Shown piece after piece: positions 33,001 through 42,944 of a stretch of DNA of 64,000 nucleotides. The stretch is from Telmatactis stephensoni (Eukaryota > Cnidaria > Anthozoa > Actiniaria > Isophelliidae). The stretch covers positions 77,001 through 141,000 of the forward strand of contig JALIZF010001720.1 of the NCBI GenBank assembly GCA_029948255.1, read 5' to 3'. Position 1 is the first letter of the stretch. Each line of letters starts with the position of its first letter. Below the pieces are notes generated by a model. The model did no database searches. It was not told the origin of the DNA and saw nothing but the letters and a program-made list of their open reading frames with translations. A program made the translations under genes and the position numbers.

Positions 33001-34009
33001 TAATGTCTCTCGAATAATAAATAGTATACCATTCGCCATTAATTTTTTTGTGCAACGAACAATATTCTGAATAGAATTAAGACTTTCGTGGTAAATAAAT
33101 AAATGAATGAATGAATTAAAATAATCGTGATTTTTCCGTTGCCTTACGTGACGACTGAGATGGCTGTCATCCTGTCTGTCACGTCGTTGAATGCCCTTTA
33201 ATTGCCCTCTATGTTATTAATTGAGATTAAATAGATTGAGATTGTAACTACATACTTTTAGTTTGAAATCGACTCTTTGTTAGCACCATTCACAATTACA
33301 GACAATTGTACAGCTTTTTTAAATGCATCACAATTATTTCATTGGTAAAGAGTTTACTGAAGTCTGTTGATAATATCAAATGCTGAAGAACCAGCGCCGT
33401 GCACAAGACAATCATAAACACGCTCAATAAAACATTACATCTGCGTGACGTAACAAAAGCTCGCCTGTCATTGGGAATTAACAGTAGATGCGAACAAGCT
33501 TACTTGGGTACTGCATGTGAAAACCTTTGTCAGCAATTTAGAACTCCTGAAACGTTACCTAGAGATGTCTCACGTCACCTAGAGATGTCTTACCATCTAT
33601 TGAGTATGGTTTAGTTTTATGGAGTGCGTGCTGTAACTCGGATATTATTAGTGACCATTAGCTTCTTCAGGATATTAATTAAAACCTTAAGAAATGCATC
33701 ATGCATTGAAAAGTGAGTAAGGTTTTTGTATTACGAACAAATATATTCAAAGTTTTCAATGAAGGTACAAATATTAAAAGCATTCTTTAGAAATATGTTA
33801 CACAGGGAAAGAATAAGGCAGTTTAAGGCAATCGAAGGTGATCGATCGAAGGCAATGTTAGGCGCGCTAAAACGTCAGTTCTATCTTAATTAGGCGTACT
33901 AAGGCGAACTCACATTAACAACAGTTGAATTTTTCTTACCTACATTACAGCTGGTTCTTGTAATAATTACACTACACAAGTACAAAATACATGGAAGTTT
34001 TAAGAACAT
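25203..34009 (-). CDS. Paralog D: full-length WSC-ApeC-CUB transmembrane receptor
   Basis: Nine exons: 33940-34009, 29310-29606, 28941-29159, 28019-28426, 27136-27483, 26606-26930, 25978-26016, 25834-25878 and 25203-25524. The sum is 2073 nt, or 690 residues plus stop. Residues 1-23 are the signal peptide, 24-122 WSC-like, 123-331 ApeC, 332-447 CUB, 448-529 a Ser/Thr-rich stalk, about 530-551 the transmembrane helix, 569-583 NPTY and 584-690 the tail. It is the only complete copy in the window that retains every module. Inferred role: single-pass surface receptor that binds microbial glycans and signals through phosphotyrosine. The 4.3 kb first intron is full of repeats, and a C37 run lies just past the CUB exon. 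Confidence 0.8.
25834..25878 (-). CDS. Paralog D exon 8: NPTY motif
   Basis: 45 bp, phase 2-2: SYDGEKVAVNPTYE. An (ATG)n tract lies just downstream in the intron, as in B, C and F. Confidence 0.75.
25978..26016 (-). CDS. Paralog D exon 7: basic juxtamembrane segment
   Basis: 39 bp, phase 2-2: LSSNLKSKKDDS. CACAG acceptor and GTATGT donor. Confidence 0.7.
26606..26930 (-). CDS. Paralog D exon 6: repeated mucin-like stalk and transmembrane helix
   Basis: 108 residues. The stalk has about three repeats of a GSPxTSNIxTEKQST unit, with many Ser/Thr/Pro for O-glycans and one Cys. Then come VLIVIPLVCFILVVVVIDII and YRCR. It is twice the length of the equivalent exons in B and C because of repeat expansion. 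Confidence 0.8.
26994..27030. repeat. C37 homopolymer followed by (AC)n
   Basis: 37 uninterrupted C on the plus strand (G in the transcript), then a CA tract to about 27044, some 105 bp downstream of the D CUB donor. Likely length-polymorphic and prone to G-quadruplex formation. Confidence 0.85.
27136..27483 (-). CDS. Paralog D exon 5: CUB domain
   Basis: 116 residues: SCNKTLNDTKGRFQSPRFPD, QLCSWKIQVPVNHTIHVNF, DVLEYYRSTNDSLELVKAYR and SNQAHNSSGFHAEYQIII. Trp of C-S-W present. Only one CUB disulfide pair. Confidence 0.85.
27720..27970. mobile_element. MITE-like element, family 1 copy 2
   Basis: Shares ttataacgcgcgcgctgattgg and the CATCTTCCA...CATATCACAGTACAGA blocks with the copy at 345-640. 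It sits in the intron between D exons 4 and 5. Confidence 0.5.
28019..28426 (-). CDS. Paralog D exon 4: ApeC C-terminal half
   Basis: 136 residues. The first third (KYCIYKEGSRNPSNMDAGW onward) is clearly different from the other copies. From CKTSGVKSQAIDLPITHPF to SEWIRYST it is almost identical to them. It closes with MYYCYYES. Confidence 0.8.
28442..28674. mobile_element. MITE between D exons 3 and 4
   Basis: Ends gggaccttaagattgacgtt and aacgtcaatcttaaggtctc form long inverted repeats, with inner GGCAAAC/GTTTGCC. Confidence 0.7.
28941..29159 (-). CDS. Paralog D exon 3: ApeC N-terminal half
   Basis: 219 bp: GEILWPKGTYSLLKPASGCP, NGWVIQDTVDNMKN, RSFCMKTKRTSPEWPK. The first Trp of the WSWP motif is missing, as in F. 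Confidence 0.75.
29310..29606 (-). CDS. Paralog D exon 2: WSC-like module
   Basis: 99 residues: RPYKHIGCYNDRDDPNRALP, then ECAAAANKKGYDTFGIQH, YYSCYSG and CGSDGLGEHLVNDVYQF. It is nine residues longer than the copy in A, and much diverged from it apart from the opening and closing motifs. Confidence 0.7.
29725..30480. repeat. Dispersed CCCCTAAAAGRTACC repeat field
   Basis: At least eight degenerate copies of accccTAAAAGrTACC, some tied to gacgagcatccccgtc blocks. cccgggtaggggagggactcc near 29737 is roughly inverted at 30180 (ggagtcccccccccgggag), so an inverted-repeat element underlies it. Confidence 0.55.
31121..31378. mobile_element. TIR MITE, family 2 copy 2
   Basis: atagacgactttcaaaaatgg and ccatttttaaaagtcgtctat ends. 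The body is closely similar to 7097-7345. Confidence 0.75.
32320..32460. mobile_element. MITE with aaggcccagtgttta-type ends
   Basis: ggcccagtgtttatgtgaag and tatgtataaacagggcc are inverted, with inner GTGAGTT/AACTCAC. Similar ends appear near 53280. Confidence 0.6.
32721..32975. mobile_element. TIR element carrying GATCCCTGA tandem repeats
   Basis: caggctcgtaacatggtata and its inverse tataccatgttacgagcctg bound an interior of about twelve degenerate GATCCCTGA/GATCCTG units. Flanking ctatat is present on both sides. Confidence 0.7.
33940..34009 (-). CDS. Paralog D exon 1: signal peptide
   Basis: ATG then FLKLPCILYLCSVIITRTS and CNV, phase 1, donor GTAAG. Collinear with A, so the start is well supported. 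Confidence 0.75.
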
Positions 34010-34234
34010 TTTCATTATATTCTGAAGTTCACATCGATAGCAAAATCTTCGCTATTGAAATCTTTGACACTGCTGATTCGACGAGAATCCTGTAATGATC
34101 CTACTTCCGAAAGAGATGGTTTTCGGTAGATTTTTTAAGGAAAAAATAATAATTTACGTTGTTCAAAGTCTGAAAACAGTTGACAAGCACTGTTGAAGAA
34201 TGATCAAACTGTAAATCTCACTCATCTGTGCTGA

Positions 34235-34248
34235 CCCCGGAAATGATA
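34235..34248. promoter_or_regulatory. Conserved ETS-like motif upstream of paralog D
   Basis: accccggaaatgat, about 226 bp upstream of the D start codon, matching the motif upstream of A, B and F. Confidence 0.35.
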
Positions 34249-34624
34249 TACAAAATTGCGTGACTACAATGAGATAATCATATTGCGTGACTAAAAAAAA
34301 CTTAAAACTGACAAGACTGGACTTGTTGCTTTCGTACATGTAATATATTTAAGACTTAAAACATCTGAAGCTGACTGGCGTATTGCGTTTTTTAACAATT
34401 TTGGAGGCCTGGGGGAGCCCGAGGAGACATTTGGTTATAAATCCGGACATACCTCAAAACTGGCTCTAAACAGGAAACCTTTCTTACGAATTCTAGATCT
34501 AGACGAACTGCATGAACTTTACGACCTGGAAAAAGAACAATTCAGGAAGTTGAATATTTCCAAGCCAATAAAAGATTGCTACGTTAAAACAAAACTACGA
34601 ATGAAAAAGACAGCAAATGGAAAA

Positions 34625-34747
34625 TATCAACACAGGAAACCCAATGGATGTAATTGTTCATTTACGATTCTTAAAAGCCGGGTTCCCTGTGGCGAAGGAG
34701 GTCTATAGAAGAATTTGAACTTTTATGTCTTGGGTTTCCTGTGTTGA
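34625..34747. mobile_element. Short inverted-repeat element
   Basis: atcaacacaggaaaccca and tgggtttcctgtgttgat are perfect inverted ends, with a GGGTTCCCTGTGGCG interior block like that at 38828. Confidence 0.6.
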
Positions 34748-35039
34748 TGAGAGAGGGACTCCCACAAGAATCCCAAAAAGAGAGAAAATAGAAATGACTG
34801 CGGAGAAGGCTACGTGTAACAAGACCCTTGTTTGAGAGTTCACTCGGCGGGCTTTCAACCCTCCTCGTCTGAGCACGCGCTCAGAGCATATTATGCATAT
34901 GACTCCACCGCTAAGCAGGCAGCCCGAGTAATTATTTTATTCACCTGTCTCACAAGTAGTCGTTCAAAGGGCGGTCCCAGTTGTTTTCACTCGTGTTTTG
35001 CGCTTCCCATCACTCCGTTCATTGTTCGCGTGTATGGAA

Positions 35040-35236
35040 TAGAACCATAAGTAGGTAGAAGGGATGTGTTATAGGAAGATCAATAGCTTGGCTTTTTACT
35101 CCACTTGTCTTGCACTAAAAGTAAATATTAAGGCTATTGCCTGATTTTTTGATTCCGGTTTTGTATTTCAAGCTTATAGCTGAATCTCCACATGTTTGGT
35201 CGTCATCCATTCTATAAATCCAGCCATTCTGATGAT
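35040..35236 (-). pseudogene. Paralog E: ApeC C-terminal half fragment with stop
   Basis: Encodes NGWIYRMDDDQTC, KYKTGIKKSGNSL, then a TAG where other copies have Phe or Trp before CKTSGVKSQAIDLPITHPFY. After FYLL an 8 bp deletion occurs and similarity soon stops. Confidence 0.7.
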
Positions 35237-36105
35237 CATGAGATTAGTATTCATGTTTGTTTCCGAACAATATTGTCTCGCGTAAGCTTTAATTGCCATT
35301 TTTTAGCATACATGATGGTATTATTCTCACTTAATTAAGGCGCTTGGTTTTCACTAGCGTCATAAGCAACGGATCGTATGCTGTTTGCGCTCAAGCATAT
35401 ATATTTGCACCGTTAGTTCAAACCAGAATTTAAGGGGTGAGATTCCCACGGATCATACGAGTATTCAGCTGACATATTAGATGGAAAGTCAGAAATAGTA
35501 TTATTTCTGTTGCGCTTCCTATGCGTCAATGGAGGAAGAGAGAGAGATGGGGGGAAGAGGGGCACAGAAAAGCATATTTGCTATGCGCGGAAACTGACTG
35601 CGCGATTATCAATTTTCAATTCGCGGTTTTTTGGGATGTTTTTATTTTATTTTTTGGCGATATATAAATGCAGCCCGTACAGATTAGTAGCCCCTCGCGA
35701 ACCAGCGGCGCCAACTACTGCTCCCTTAGTGAGTGAAAGTGAGATGTTTTATTAAGGTTTTAAGGTACCAGGGGACCTTACAGACCGATGCTTGCAAAAA
35801 ACGCACATTGTACGCTAACTACTCGAAATTTGTTTGTACTCTATTTGCCCTTTTTCTCAATTTTAAACTCTTTTACATCGACAAACGTTATCACGGTCAC
35901 CCTTTTTCCGCCATTGTGATCTTGAGGTAATGCGAAACAGTCGCTCGCTCTCGACCAATCAGATTAACTCTAAAAATAGCACCAAATGGGGCATATGATT
36001 GTCCAAAGACCTAATACGCGCGATTCCTTCTCTTACCTCATCCACGAATTCTCTTGTGCTTAATAAATGAAGATTTTACTGCTGTTGAATAAAAAATTGA
36101 ATTGC

Positions 36106-36120
36106 ACTTACCTGCATTAG
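36106..36120 (-). pseudogene. Paralog E: 3' end of signal exon and donor
   Basis: cttacctgcatta is identical to the exon 1 donor region of the intact paralogs, then breaks off at the transposon boundary. Confidence 0.5.
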
Positions 36121-36180
36121 AAAATGATCACACTCACTCGCCCAATCAGCGCTTAGTATTTTGGTACTTTATATTCCATA

Positions 36181-36467
36181 GAGTAACTAAAGGTGTCAAG
36201 TGGTGAGGGCTTTGAAGCACAGCGAAATTGTGGAGTAAAGAAAACAAGTACGGTCAGTGAACTTCTATAGCTAATTAGTATATTCTCTATATAAAGCATA
36301 CTAATAAAGCTTTCAATTTGCTTTATTTGAAGGACTATTAGTATGCTTTGTATAGAGAATATTGATTAGTTATAGAAGCTCACTGACAGTGCAGTTTTCT
36401 TTATACAACTTACAATTTCCCTGCGCTTCAAATTAAACCCCCACTATTTGACATCTTTGGTTACTTT
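36181..36467. mobile_element. Long-palindrome MITE
   Basis: gagtaactaaaggtgtcaa pairs with ttgacatctttggttact. The inverted match runs nearly to the centre (CTTCTATAGCTAATTAGTAT against its inverse). Confidence 0.7.
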
Positions 36468-37029
36468 ACATGAACACAGAGCATCAAAATACCAAGCACT
36501 AATAATTTTTTCACATTTTCTCTGTGCTTCAATACCTGAACTTAAATACATTTTAAAGAAAATATTAATATTGATATACGTGCATGTATCAAATTTGTCG
36601 AAGCAAATTCACCTTATGAATTTAACTAGCAAATATCAAACACACATTTTCTTCTAAAGCTTACCGACATCAATTTACATCAGTCATATAAATTTGAAGT
36701 GATTTTGATCATCTTGAGAAGTATAGTATTTGATATATTTAGATAAATAATGCAGACAATCTCTAACTTACTGTGATACTTGAAACTTGTGTTTTCAAGG
36801 TTGATAGCAAGTGAATAGGGACTTTGTTTTGCTGTCGTCATCTAGCTCTTCGCTCATTTTTTAGATTTAGTATTTATCTCATATATTATGACATCAGTTT
36901 TCCATCGCTAAATTAAAAAAGTCTTGTTCTGTAGCCAAAGCGGCCTCCAGCCTGCCGGTCCGATGTGCATGACATAAATGAATCTCGTCAATTTACACTG
37001 GAACATGCAAAAATGTTGCGGCCAAAAGA

Positions 37030-37467
37030 AAGCAGTTTTTGCCGTAACACTATTTTCCAACTTCGTGCATCTTGAAACAAAGAACTGCATCGTAGAATGT
37101 GCGGAATGAGAACTTCTTTTGTTTGAAGTGAACCTTCCCTTTGTCTTCCAATCAAGAACGCATACTAATAAGGCTCCGAGCAACAGAACTTGGAGCCATA
37201 TTAAAGTGTTTACAATATATCAGTGAAAAAGTTAGCAAACTAAATTGTACTAAATAGCGCAAAATCCTTTGTTTTCTATTGTTTAATTAGTGCAAATTAG
37301 TGAAATTTCTTACAAAGTTTTTCACGGATATATTGTAAGCACTCTAATGTAGAAGACAAAGGGAAGTTTTATTTCAAACAAAAGAAGTCCACGTTCCGCA
37401 CATTCTACGATGCAGTTCTTTGTTTCAAGATGCACGAAGTTGGAAAATAGCCGTTGCGGCAAAAAGG
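37030..37467. mobile_element. Foldback with a MITE at its centre
   Basis: Arms at about 37030-37150 and 37352-37467 are inverted copies (agaactgcatcgtagaatgt against acattctacgatgcagttct). Between them 37205-37343 has its own ends agtgtttacaatatatc and gatatattgtaagcact. Confidence 0.65.
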
Positions 37468-37496
37468 TCTAGTAGGGTTTTCCGATTTACGGGCTT

Positions 37497-37635
37497 AGGC
37501 CTAGTTCAAACGTCGAATCTCACATGTGCTGAATTCAATGCAAATTAGTCAAATCTTTTGTTTTCTACTCATTATCATCTCATTTCCATTGCATTCGACA
37601 CATGTGAGATTCGACGTTTGAACTAGGCCTTAAAG
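37497..37635. mobile_element. MITE
   Basis: taggcctagttcaaacgtcg and cgacgtttgaactaggcctta are inverted ends, continuing through AATCTCACATGTG. Confidence 0.7.
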
Positions 37636-37917
37636 GCCGATTTGGCACTAATAGTGCCAGCAATAGAAATAGAATACAGTAAATGTATACTAATAGCAGG
37701 TAGGATGATTCGCCTGTTATGATGTAAACACCCCCTTAAGCAGACTCGCTCCACTCATCGCAGAAAGAACTCGCAGCGATCATTTTTATTCGCCTATGAA
37801 CAATAGATTTTATTTCTAATGGGTACTCCTTAGCTCGCTGCGAGTGCCGAGGTATAAAGGTACATTGATTGGCCGATCACACTCAAGTACTTGGGTTGGC
37901 TTAAGCTTCACCCAGTG

Positions 37918-38085
37918 TACGGGAAACGGCAGAGGGCAGACTTTATTCGCGTTTGTCGTTGGCGTTTGAACGCGAAGATAAGTCATTTCACATTTGTCGT
38001 AAACATGAAAAGCTCCAAACGCACATCAGCAGCTGCGAAGAAAAGGAGGCTGCGTGATCGTCTCTGCCGTCTGCCGTTTCCTGCG
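37918..38085. mobile_element. MITE
   Basis: gtacgggaaacggcagaggg pairs with gccgtctgccgtttcctgcgtac, with inner GTTTG blocks. The plus-strand frame through it is not a gene. Confidence 0.55.
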
Positions 38086-38232
38086 TACGTGAAGATTAAT
38101 CTCTGAAATGTTTAATCCAGCTTGATGACTCATCTGAATTAGCCAATACATACATTACAAGCAAAGTAGAATCCTTTTCCTAGACCTCATCTGTAAATTA
38201 TGCTATCCGAGCGATCACGTATACGCACTGCA

Positions 38233-38288
38233 GGCTCGAAAGCAGGGCGCTTAGCTTGGAGGTACCTCCAAGCGCCCTGCTCGAAAGC
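38233..38288. repeat. Near-perfect hairpin
   Basis: gctcgaaagcagggcgctt pairs with agcgccctgctcgaaagc about a GGAGGTACCTCC centre. Confidence 0.75.
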
Positions 38289-38559
38289 GTCGTTTTGCCA
38301 CTATATGGACTGACGGCCCACAGAACAGTTGTTACTTCTAGTTATTTGCTAGTAAGGGCTAGATAAGTTTGTTAGCTAATTTTGATGATTAGAGTGAAAA
38401 AGTTAGCGAACTAAATTGTACTAAATAGCGCGAAATCCTTTGTTTTCTATTGTTTAACTAGACGATCTGCGATCGCTTACATGGGCTTCCTGATTATTTT
38501 CACGCCAAGATCACGTGTGGCAGAATATTAGTCAAATAATTAAAAACAAAATACAAACT

Positions 38560-38945
38560 ATAATTATTGTGGTAAGGCAAGAGAGTAAGAGTGTCAGACG
38601 CCTTGTTAATTTCCATTTGGGGTATTTTTAGAAACACCAAATCTTCGCGCGTTACTCTCACCACAGGAAGCCCACACTTAAATAAACTGAATGAAAAGCA
38701 AAAAAAAATTGTTAGAAACCAATTCAAACTTTTTAAAATGCTCTATAATTGCTTTATTTAACAATTTAAAGGGTTTAAAAAAATAAGTGTATTCATAGTT
38801 TGCTTTTTCATTCAGTTTATGAGTTTGGGTTCCCTATGGCGGGAGTAGCGTGTAGAAATCTGGTGTTTCTAAAAATAGACCAAATGGAAATCAACATGAC
38901 ACGCGACCTATTAATCAATTCAGACTCTCTTACTTATGCACTCTT
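38560..38945. repeat. Foldback sequence inside the transposon
   Basis: gtaagagtgtc, ccatttggggtatttttaga and ttaaataaactgaatgaaaa on the left are inverted on the right (gactctcttac, ctaaaaatagaccaaatgg, ttttcattcagtttatgag). Confidence 0.65.
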
Positions 38946-39516
38946 TGGAAAGGTTGATGTTTAGTTTAAATTCCTTATATTAATAATGTAGTTGCTGTGA
39001 CATAACTGCATCACAATGATAACATGCTAAATGTTGTCACCATTGTTATCAGCAATGCACACAATACATTCATGTCTGCCATATGAAATATCTTCAATTT
39101 AAAATTTTAAGAAGCTATATAGTTCTTAGTAAATATTTGAAGCAAGTAAAGGTGCTATTATTTAGAATGTAGTGAGTTTGATCTTAAATCAGAGACATAT
39201 TTATAATTGCACTCAAAGCACCATTTGAAATAAAATGAGAAAACAATTTTTTTTATTCAAGTGATTTATTTAACAAAAATGATCAACAATGTGGAAAATC
39301 AGTATTATAACAAGAACGTACTTATTGGAAACTTGGAATATAGCTATTTCAAAAAGGGTTGTCATCAAATATATGTCGTTGAAGAATGGTAGGAAACACA
39401 CGTACATGTAAATAAGAAAATGTATGCAATTAGCATGGTCAAAGTGTCAAAGTTCAATGAAAACACAACATACCCATAAAGTAACATAAGTGCTATAATA
39501 TAAAATATGCATCTTG

Positions 39517-40973
39517 TTAGTGTGCAATATACGATCTTAAGAACTCATAAGCATGAGAGTCAAATATTTTAAAATTATTTGAATCAGGACAGTAAATAAT
39601 GGCTACACCAATGCAACCAATAATCAATATAAATGACCTGTACTGTTGTGATATCAATGAATGACAAGCTCTTTGTAGTCCCATACAATATTCATATTCA
39701 TCAATATTAATAAGATCACCATGCACATTACCTGAGTAGCTTTCACTATAATCTAGTAGTTGATAATTTTTGTCTAGAACTGTGAGCATTGTAGGTAATT
39801 CAGTTAACATTAAGAATGATTGCCGTGCAAGTTGCGACAAACTGCTATAAAGCTCATTACCAATAAGCATGATTTGCTGTAAATCATTAGCGGTGTATTT
39901 ATTCCTTTCATTTTGTGATATATTAAAGCACAACGACTCATTGCAATGCATTGTTGCCCAGCATTTTGCCCAAATATAGTAATACTGCCTTGATTATAAG
40001 GTGCTTTTATTGTCTTACTAGGATCAACATAGTGTACTAGTGTTTGAGGGCTGGGGTTTGTCTCTATGTCATTGCAAAGTTTGTATTTTGTACAATTGCC
40101 TTTATGAATTGCACCTTTAAACTCATTGTGTACAAAATAATTACACGAAAACAACTTTAACCATCTCCGATATTCTTTTTGTTTACTTGAATACATAAGC
40201 TTATGATAACTGTACTTTGCACCATACTGTTTCCGTCTCATAATTGTATGAACAAAGGAGATGTATTTTCTTTCTGCACTCATGTTTCTACATTTTCTAC
40301 GTCGTGGCGAAATAACATTATGAACTTCTGAAGATTTAGGTATGTTTTTAAGCACATGATGCCATACATATCTCTGCATATTCCTGTTCTTCTGTGAGAA
40401 ACGACGTAACTTGTTCAATGGTATTCTGCTTGGCTCTCGATCTCGCTTATTACCATGACATTTACACATAACACGAGTACAATTATGATACAAATACTTA
40501 GCATAGCGTGATCTAAACTTTTGTATTTTTATTGACACTACAATATCATTACAGTTGTTGGCATTAAAATTTAAATCAGCAGCCTTTTGGAATATATCAC
40601 AATCATCAAGACAATTTGAAAAGTTTTGATCAAGGTATACAGCGGTCCACGTGCAAAGCGAAGCACATAAGCTTAAGCTTATAACAATCACGCTTATAAA
40701 TGTGACAAAAATCTTGCTAAATCCGTGTTGATAAGGTATAAGTGTCATTAAAGCAAATATAAGAATCCAGATACTCGCTGAACGAAATATTTTAAGCTTA
40801 CTTGGAAAAATGAACTGTAGTTGAGTCGTTCGCGTAGGTAAAATATCCAATATGGCGGCTTTCTTGTTGATCACGCTGGGCTGACCTTCTCGGTAAGCTG
40901 TTCGATTTTTGAGATTTTTAAAGTCACATGCAACTGATTTCTCCATGTCACCATGCATACAGTCAGTTTTCAT
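39517..40973 (-). pseudogene. Transposon-encoded protein with 2A-like motif and C76-like peptidase, frame-broken
   Basis: The 387-codon frame from 40973 has two hydrophobic segments (around WILIFALMTLIPY and FVTFISVIVISLSLCAS), a basic Cys-rich region (CTRVMCKCHGNKRD), a 2A-like LCNDIETNPSP, and the start of a cysteine-peptidase domain (FGQNAGQQCIAMS, likely nucleophile Cys). The domain goes on in another frame at 39517-39951 (TANDLQQIM, LTELPTML, IIGCIGVAII, FKIFDSHAYEF with the likely His). The frame changes near 39895 and the end is short, so it is inactive as it stands. The layout matches a C76/OTU-like domain family known in cnidarian mobile elements. In 2A sequences the NPGP glycine is essential; here it is Ser. 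Confidence 0.6.
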
Positions 40974-41120
40974 GTCAGTTGTTGTAGTTTCGTGAATTGT
41001 ATTACAGTTAACAGTAATATTTGAATCATTTGAACTTGCTATCTCATGAGAACTAGTAAGAACTTTGCTATCATTGCTAGGAGATTCGTGGACCGGCCCG
41101 TTCCGAAAATCACGCTGACA

Positions 41121-41230
41121 TCACTATAGCAACGGAGTCACAAATCCCTCCCGAGCCCTCCGGGGACGGGGCTCCTCACTATAGCAACGGAGTTACAAAT
41201 TCCTCCCGAGCCCTCCGGGGACGGGGCTCC
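41121..41230. repeat. 2 x 55 bp direct repeat
   Basis: Two adjacent copies starting tcactatagcaacggagt and ending ccggggacggggctcc, with only a few differences. A GC-rich island in AT-rich DNA, near the right end of the peptidase transposon. Confidence 0.85.
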
Positions 41231-41818
41231 TTTTTGAAGCGTAAGAGTCACCACGAAGAACACGAAGATCCAGCGGTAATTTTCGACATGGTCTCCCTGC
41301 TACGCAGGAAGCCCATGTAATTAGTGCAAATTAGTGCAATTTCTTACAAAGGTTTTCACGGGTATATTGTAAGCACTCTAAAAGATAAACGAATTGCCCA
41401 AAAAGATTATTGACCAAAATTTGTTTTGCCTTTCGACGGTTTTGAATTATATGGAAACGCATTGCTACGACAAGTCCTTCTCTCCCCAGAGCCTGTTTAC
41501 AGGCTATCCGTCCACACTAAAACAGCCTATTTCTTTTGTCTAAAATAAGAAAATGATGAAAAAATGTTAAATGTATATTCGGAGTGGGTGCTGGAATCTA
41601 ACGAAGAAGTGCAGGGTTTTCTGATACGTGGTGTAAGCACGCAATATTGCACACACTATACATATGCTAATTATATTAGTATGTGGCACTATTAGTGCCA
41701 AAGCCCGTAAATCGGAAAACTCTAGTGCAAAACAGATAATCCTTTAGACAATTTGACAATAAAAGCGGGTAAAGTGTGAGTCGCTCGTGAGTGTGATCAT
41801 ATTTCTAAGACAGTTAGA

Positions 41819-41918
41819 GAATGAACACTCGTGTCCCATGGGATATAGAGTCCCTCACATTAGATAAAGGCATCGGGCTCAGGACTCTATATCCATGGAA
41901 CACTCGTGTTCATTCTTT
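41819..41918. mobile_element. Hairpin MITE
   Basis: gaatgaacactcgtgtcccat pairs with atggaacactcgtgttcattc, and ggatatagagtcc with ggactctatatcc. Confidence 0.7.
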
Positions 41919-41927
41919 AACCCTTAA

Positions 41928-42364
41928 GGCGCTGTTACACTGTGCAACTTTCTCAGCAACCTGTCTCGCAACGGCGTTGCGAAACAAGTTGCAGAGAAAG
42001 TTATGGCGCTGTTACACTGTGCATTTTTTTCCCCAGCAACTTGCAATATTTTTGGCCGAGGCAAGCGAGAGCGAGATTCAAGATGGCTCCTCAGAGCGAA
42101 ATGCGAAATTGCGCATGCCCTCGTAGAAAACGTGCCTTAAAAATTGCGAGGAAAGTTGGAAGAATGATACACTGTGCACCGCGTTGCAAGTTTGCTGCAA
42201 TCCATTGCGAAATGTAGAACTGAGTTCTACTTCATGCAACGCTGCGCGCAACAAAAAAAACATTGCGAGACAACCCCTGTTACACTGTGCAATCCTCCAG
42301 CAACTTGTTTCGCAACGCCGTTGCGAGACAAGTTGCTGAGAAAATTGCACAGTGTAACAGTGCC
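41928..42364. mobile_element. TIR MITE inserted in the paralog E signal exon
   Basis: ggcgctgttacactgtgcaa and ttgcacagtgtaacagtgcc ends, with CAACGCCGTTGCGA-type subterminal repeats. A degraded relative is at 52040-52300. The right end abuts the leader relic of E. Confidence 0.7.
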
Positions 42365-42369
42365 TTTAC

Positions 42370-42435
42370 TTAAACCTTGCTCTTGTAAGAACCGCGCTAC
42401 ACAAGCACACTGAAGAGTTTTGTGGACATTATTAG
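42370..42435 (-). pseudogene. Paralog E: 5' part of signal exon
   Basis: ttgctcttgtaagaaccgcg followed by ctacacaagca, tgaagagttttgtggacat matches the coding 5' part of exon 1 with several substitutions and a small deletion. It abuts the right end of the MITE at 41928-42364. Confidence 0.5.
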
Positions 42436-42944
42436 CATTCATTTGGTAATTCAGAAGTCAATCGCGAATTCGTTAAATTAGGTGAGGCATGAGGTTTTTT
42501 TTTTTTTTTTTACCATATATGGTCAAAATTAAGGGCATTTATATTAAACGCCAATACAATGAATGTTGAAAAAGGCAAAAAGGTACCTTATTTCATTTAT
42601 GCTAAGCTACTATACAAGTTGCAGTGTCGTGTATTATTTCGTTATTGACTTATGATAGTGCAATCATTACTGAAATGAACAATGTACGTGAAATTAATGA
42701 AACAATTAAACCAAACAAAACAATGCAAGAGAGTTAAAATACGTTTTGCACGGCGCAAAACGTATTAGGTGCCATAAATTGTCCAAACTTTTCTTCATCC
42801 TCACCAAGGTCAACCATTAATAGTCTTCCTAGTGCTATGTAAAAAGTTGTTCTACAATGTCGATTACGGCTGATAAGTACATTAACTTGCTACCGTCTTG
42901 AAATCTGGCATCAAACTTTTTAGCAGATTACGTATGACTGTGGA

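Larger units (their letters stand above)
29607..33939. other. First intron of paralog D, repeat-filled
   Basis: Holds the CCCCTAAAAGRTACC repeat field, a family 2 MITE, and elements at 32320 and 32721. An exon-like minus-strand ATG frame near 31801-31850 is discussed among the rejected items. No supported gene. Confidence 0.5.
38477..41320. mobile_element. 2.84 kb TIR transposon with C76-like peptidase gene
   Basis: Perfect 16 bp inverted ends: ttacatgggcttcctg at 38477 and caggaagcccatgtaa at 41305. The insert splits a copy of a dispersed repeat: 38395-38456 and 41320-41385 are the two halves of what is contiguous at 37215-37343. Cargo: the broken gene at 39517-40973, a foldback near the left end and a 2 x 55 bp direct repeat near the right end. 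No transposase is seen, so it is either non-autonomous or a cut-down derivative. Confidence 0.65.
37474..41723. mobile_element. Outer TIR element, about 4.25 kb, with nested insertions
   Basis: ggttttccgatttacgggctt at the left and aagcccgtaaatcggaaaac at the right are inverted. Both ends also carry GGCACTATTAGTGCC-type sequence. Inside are MITEs at 37497-37635 and 37918-38085, a hairpin at 38233-38288, and the peptidase-encoding element at 38477-41320. A degenerate short relative is at 50016-50245. Confidence 0.55.
35040..42440 (-). pseudogene. Paralog E relic, split by nested transposons
   Basis: Three scraps in gene order: degraded leader at about 42370-42435, the last bases of the signal exon with its donor at 36106-36120, and part of the second ApeC exon at 35040-35236. 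The leader halves are complementary parts of one exon now about 6.2 kb apart. No CUB, transmembrane or tail exon of E is found before paralog D begins. It is clearly dead. Confidence 0.6.

Noticed and set aside
41821..42442. Five overlapping frames on both strands
   Set aside because: All are readings of the inverted-repeat MITE at 41928-42364 and the hairpin before it.
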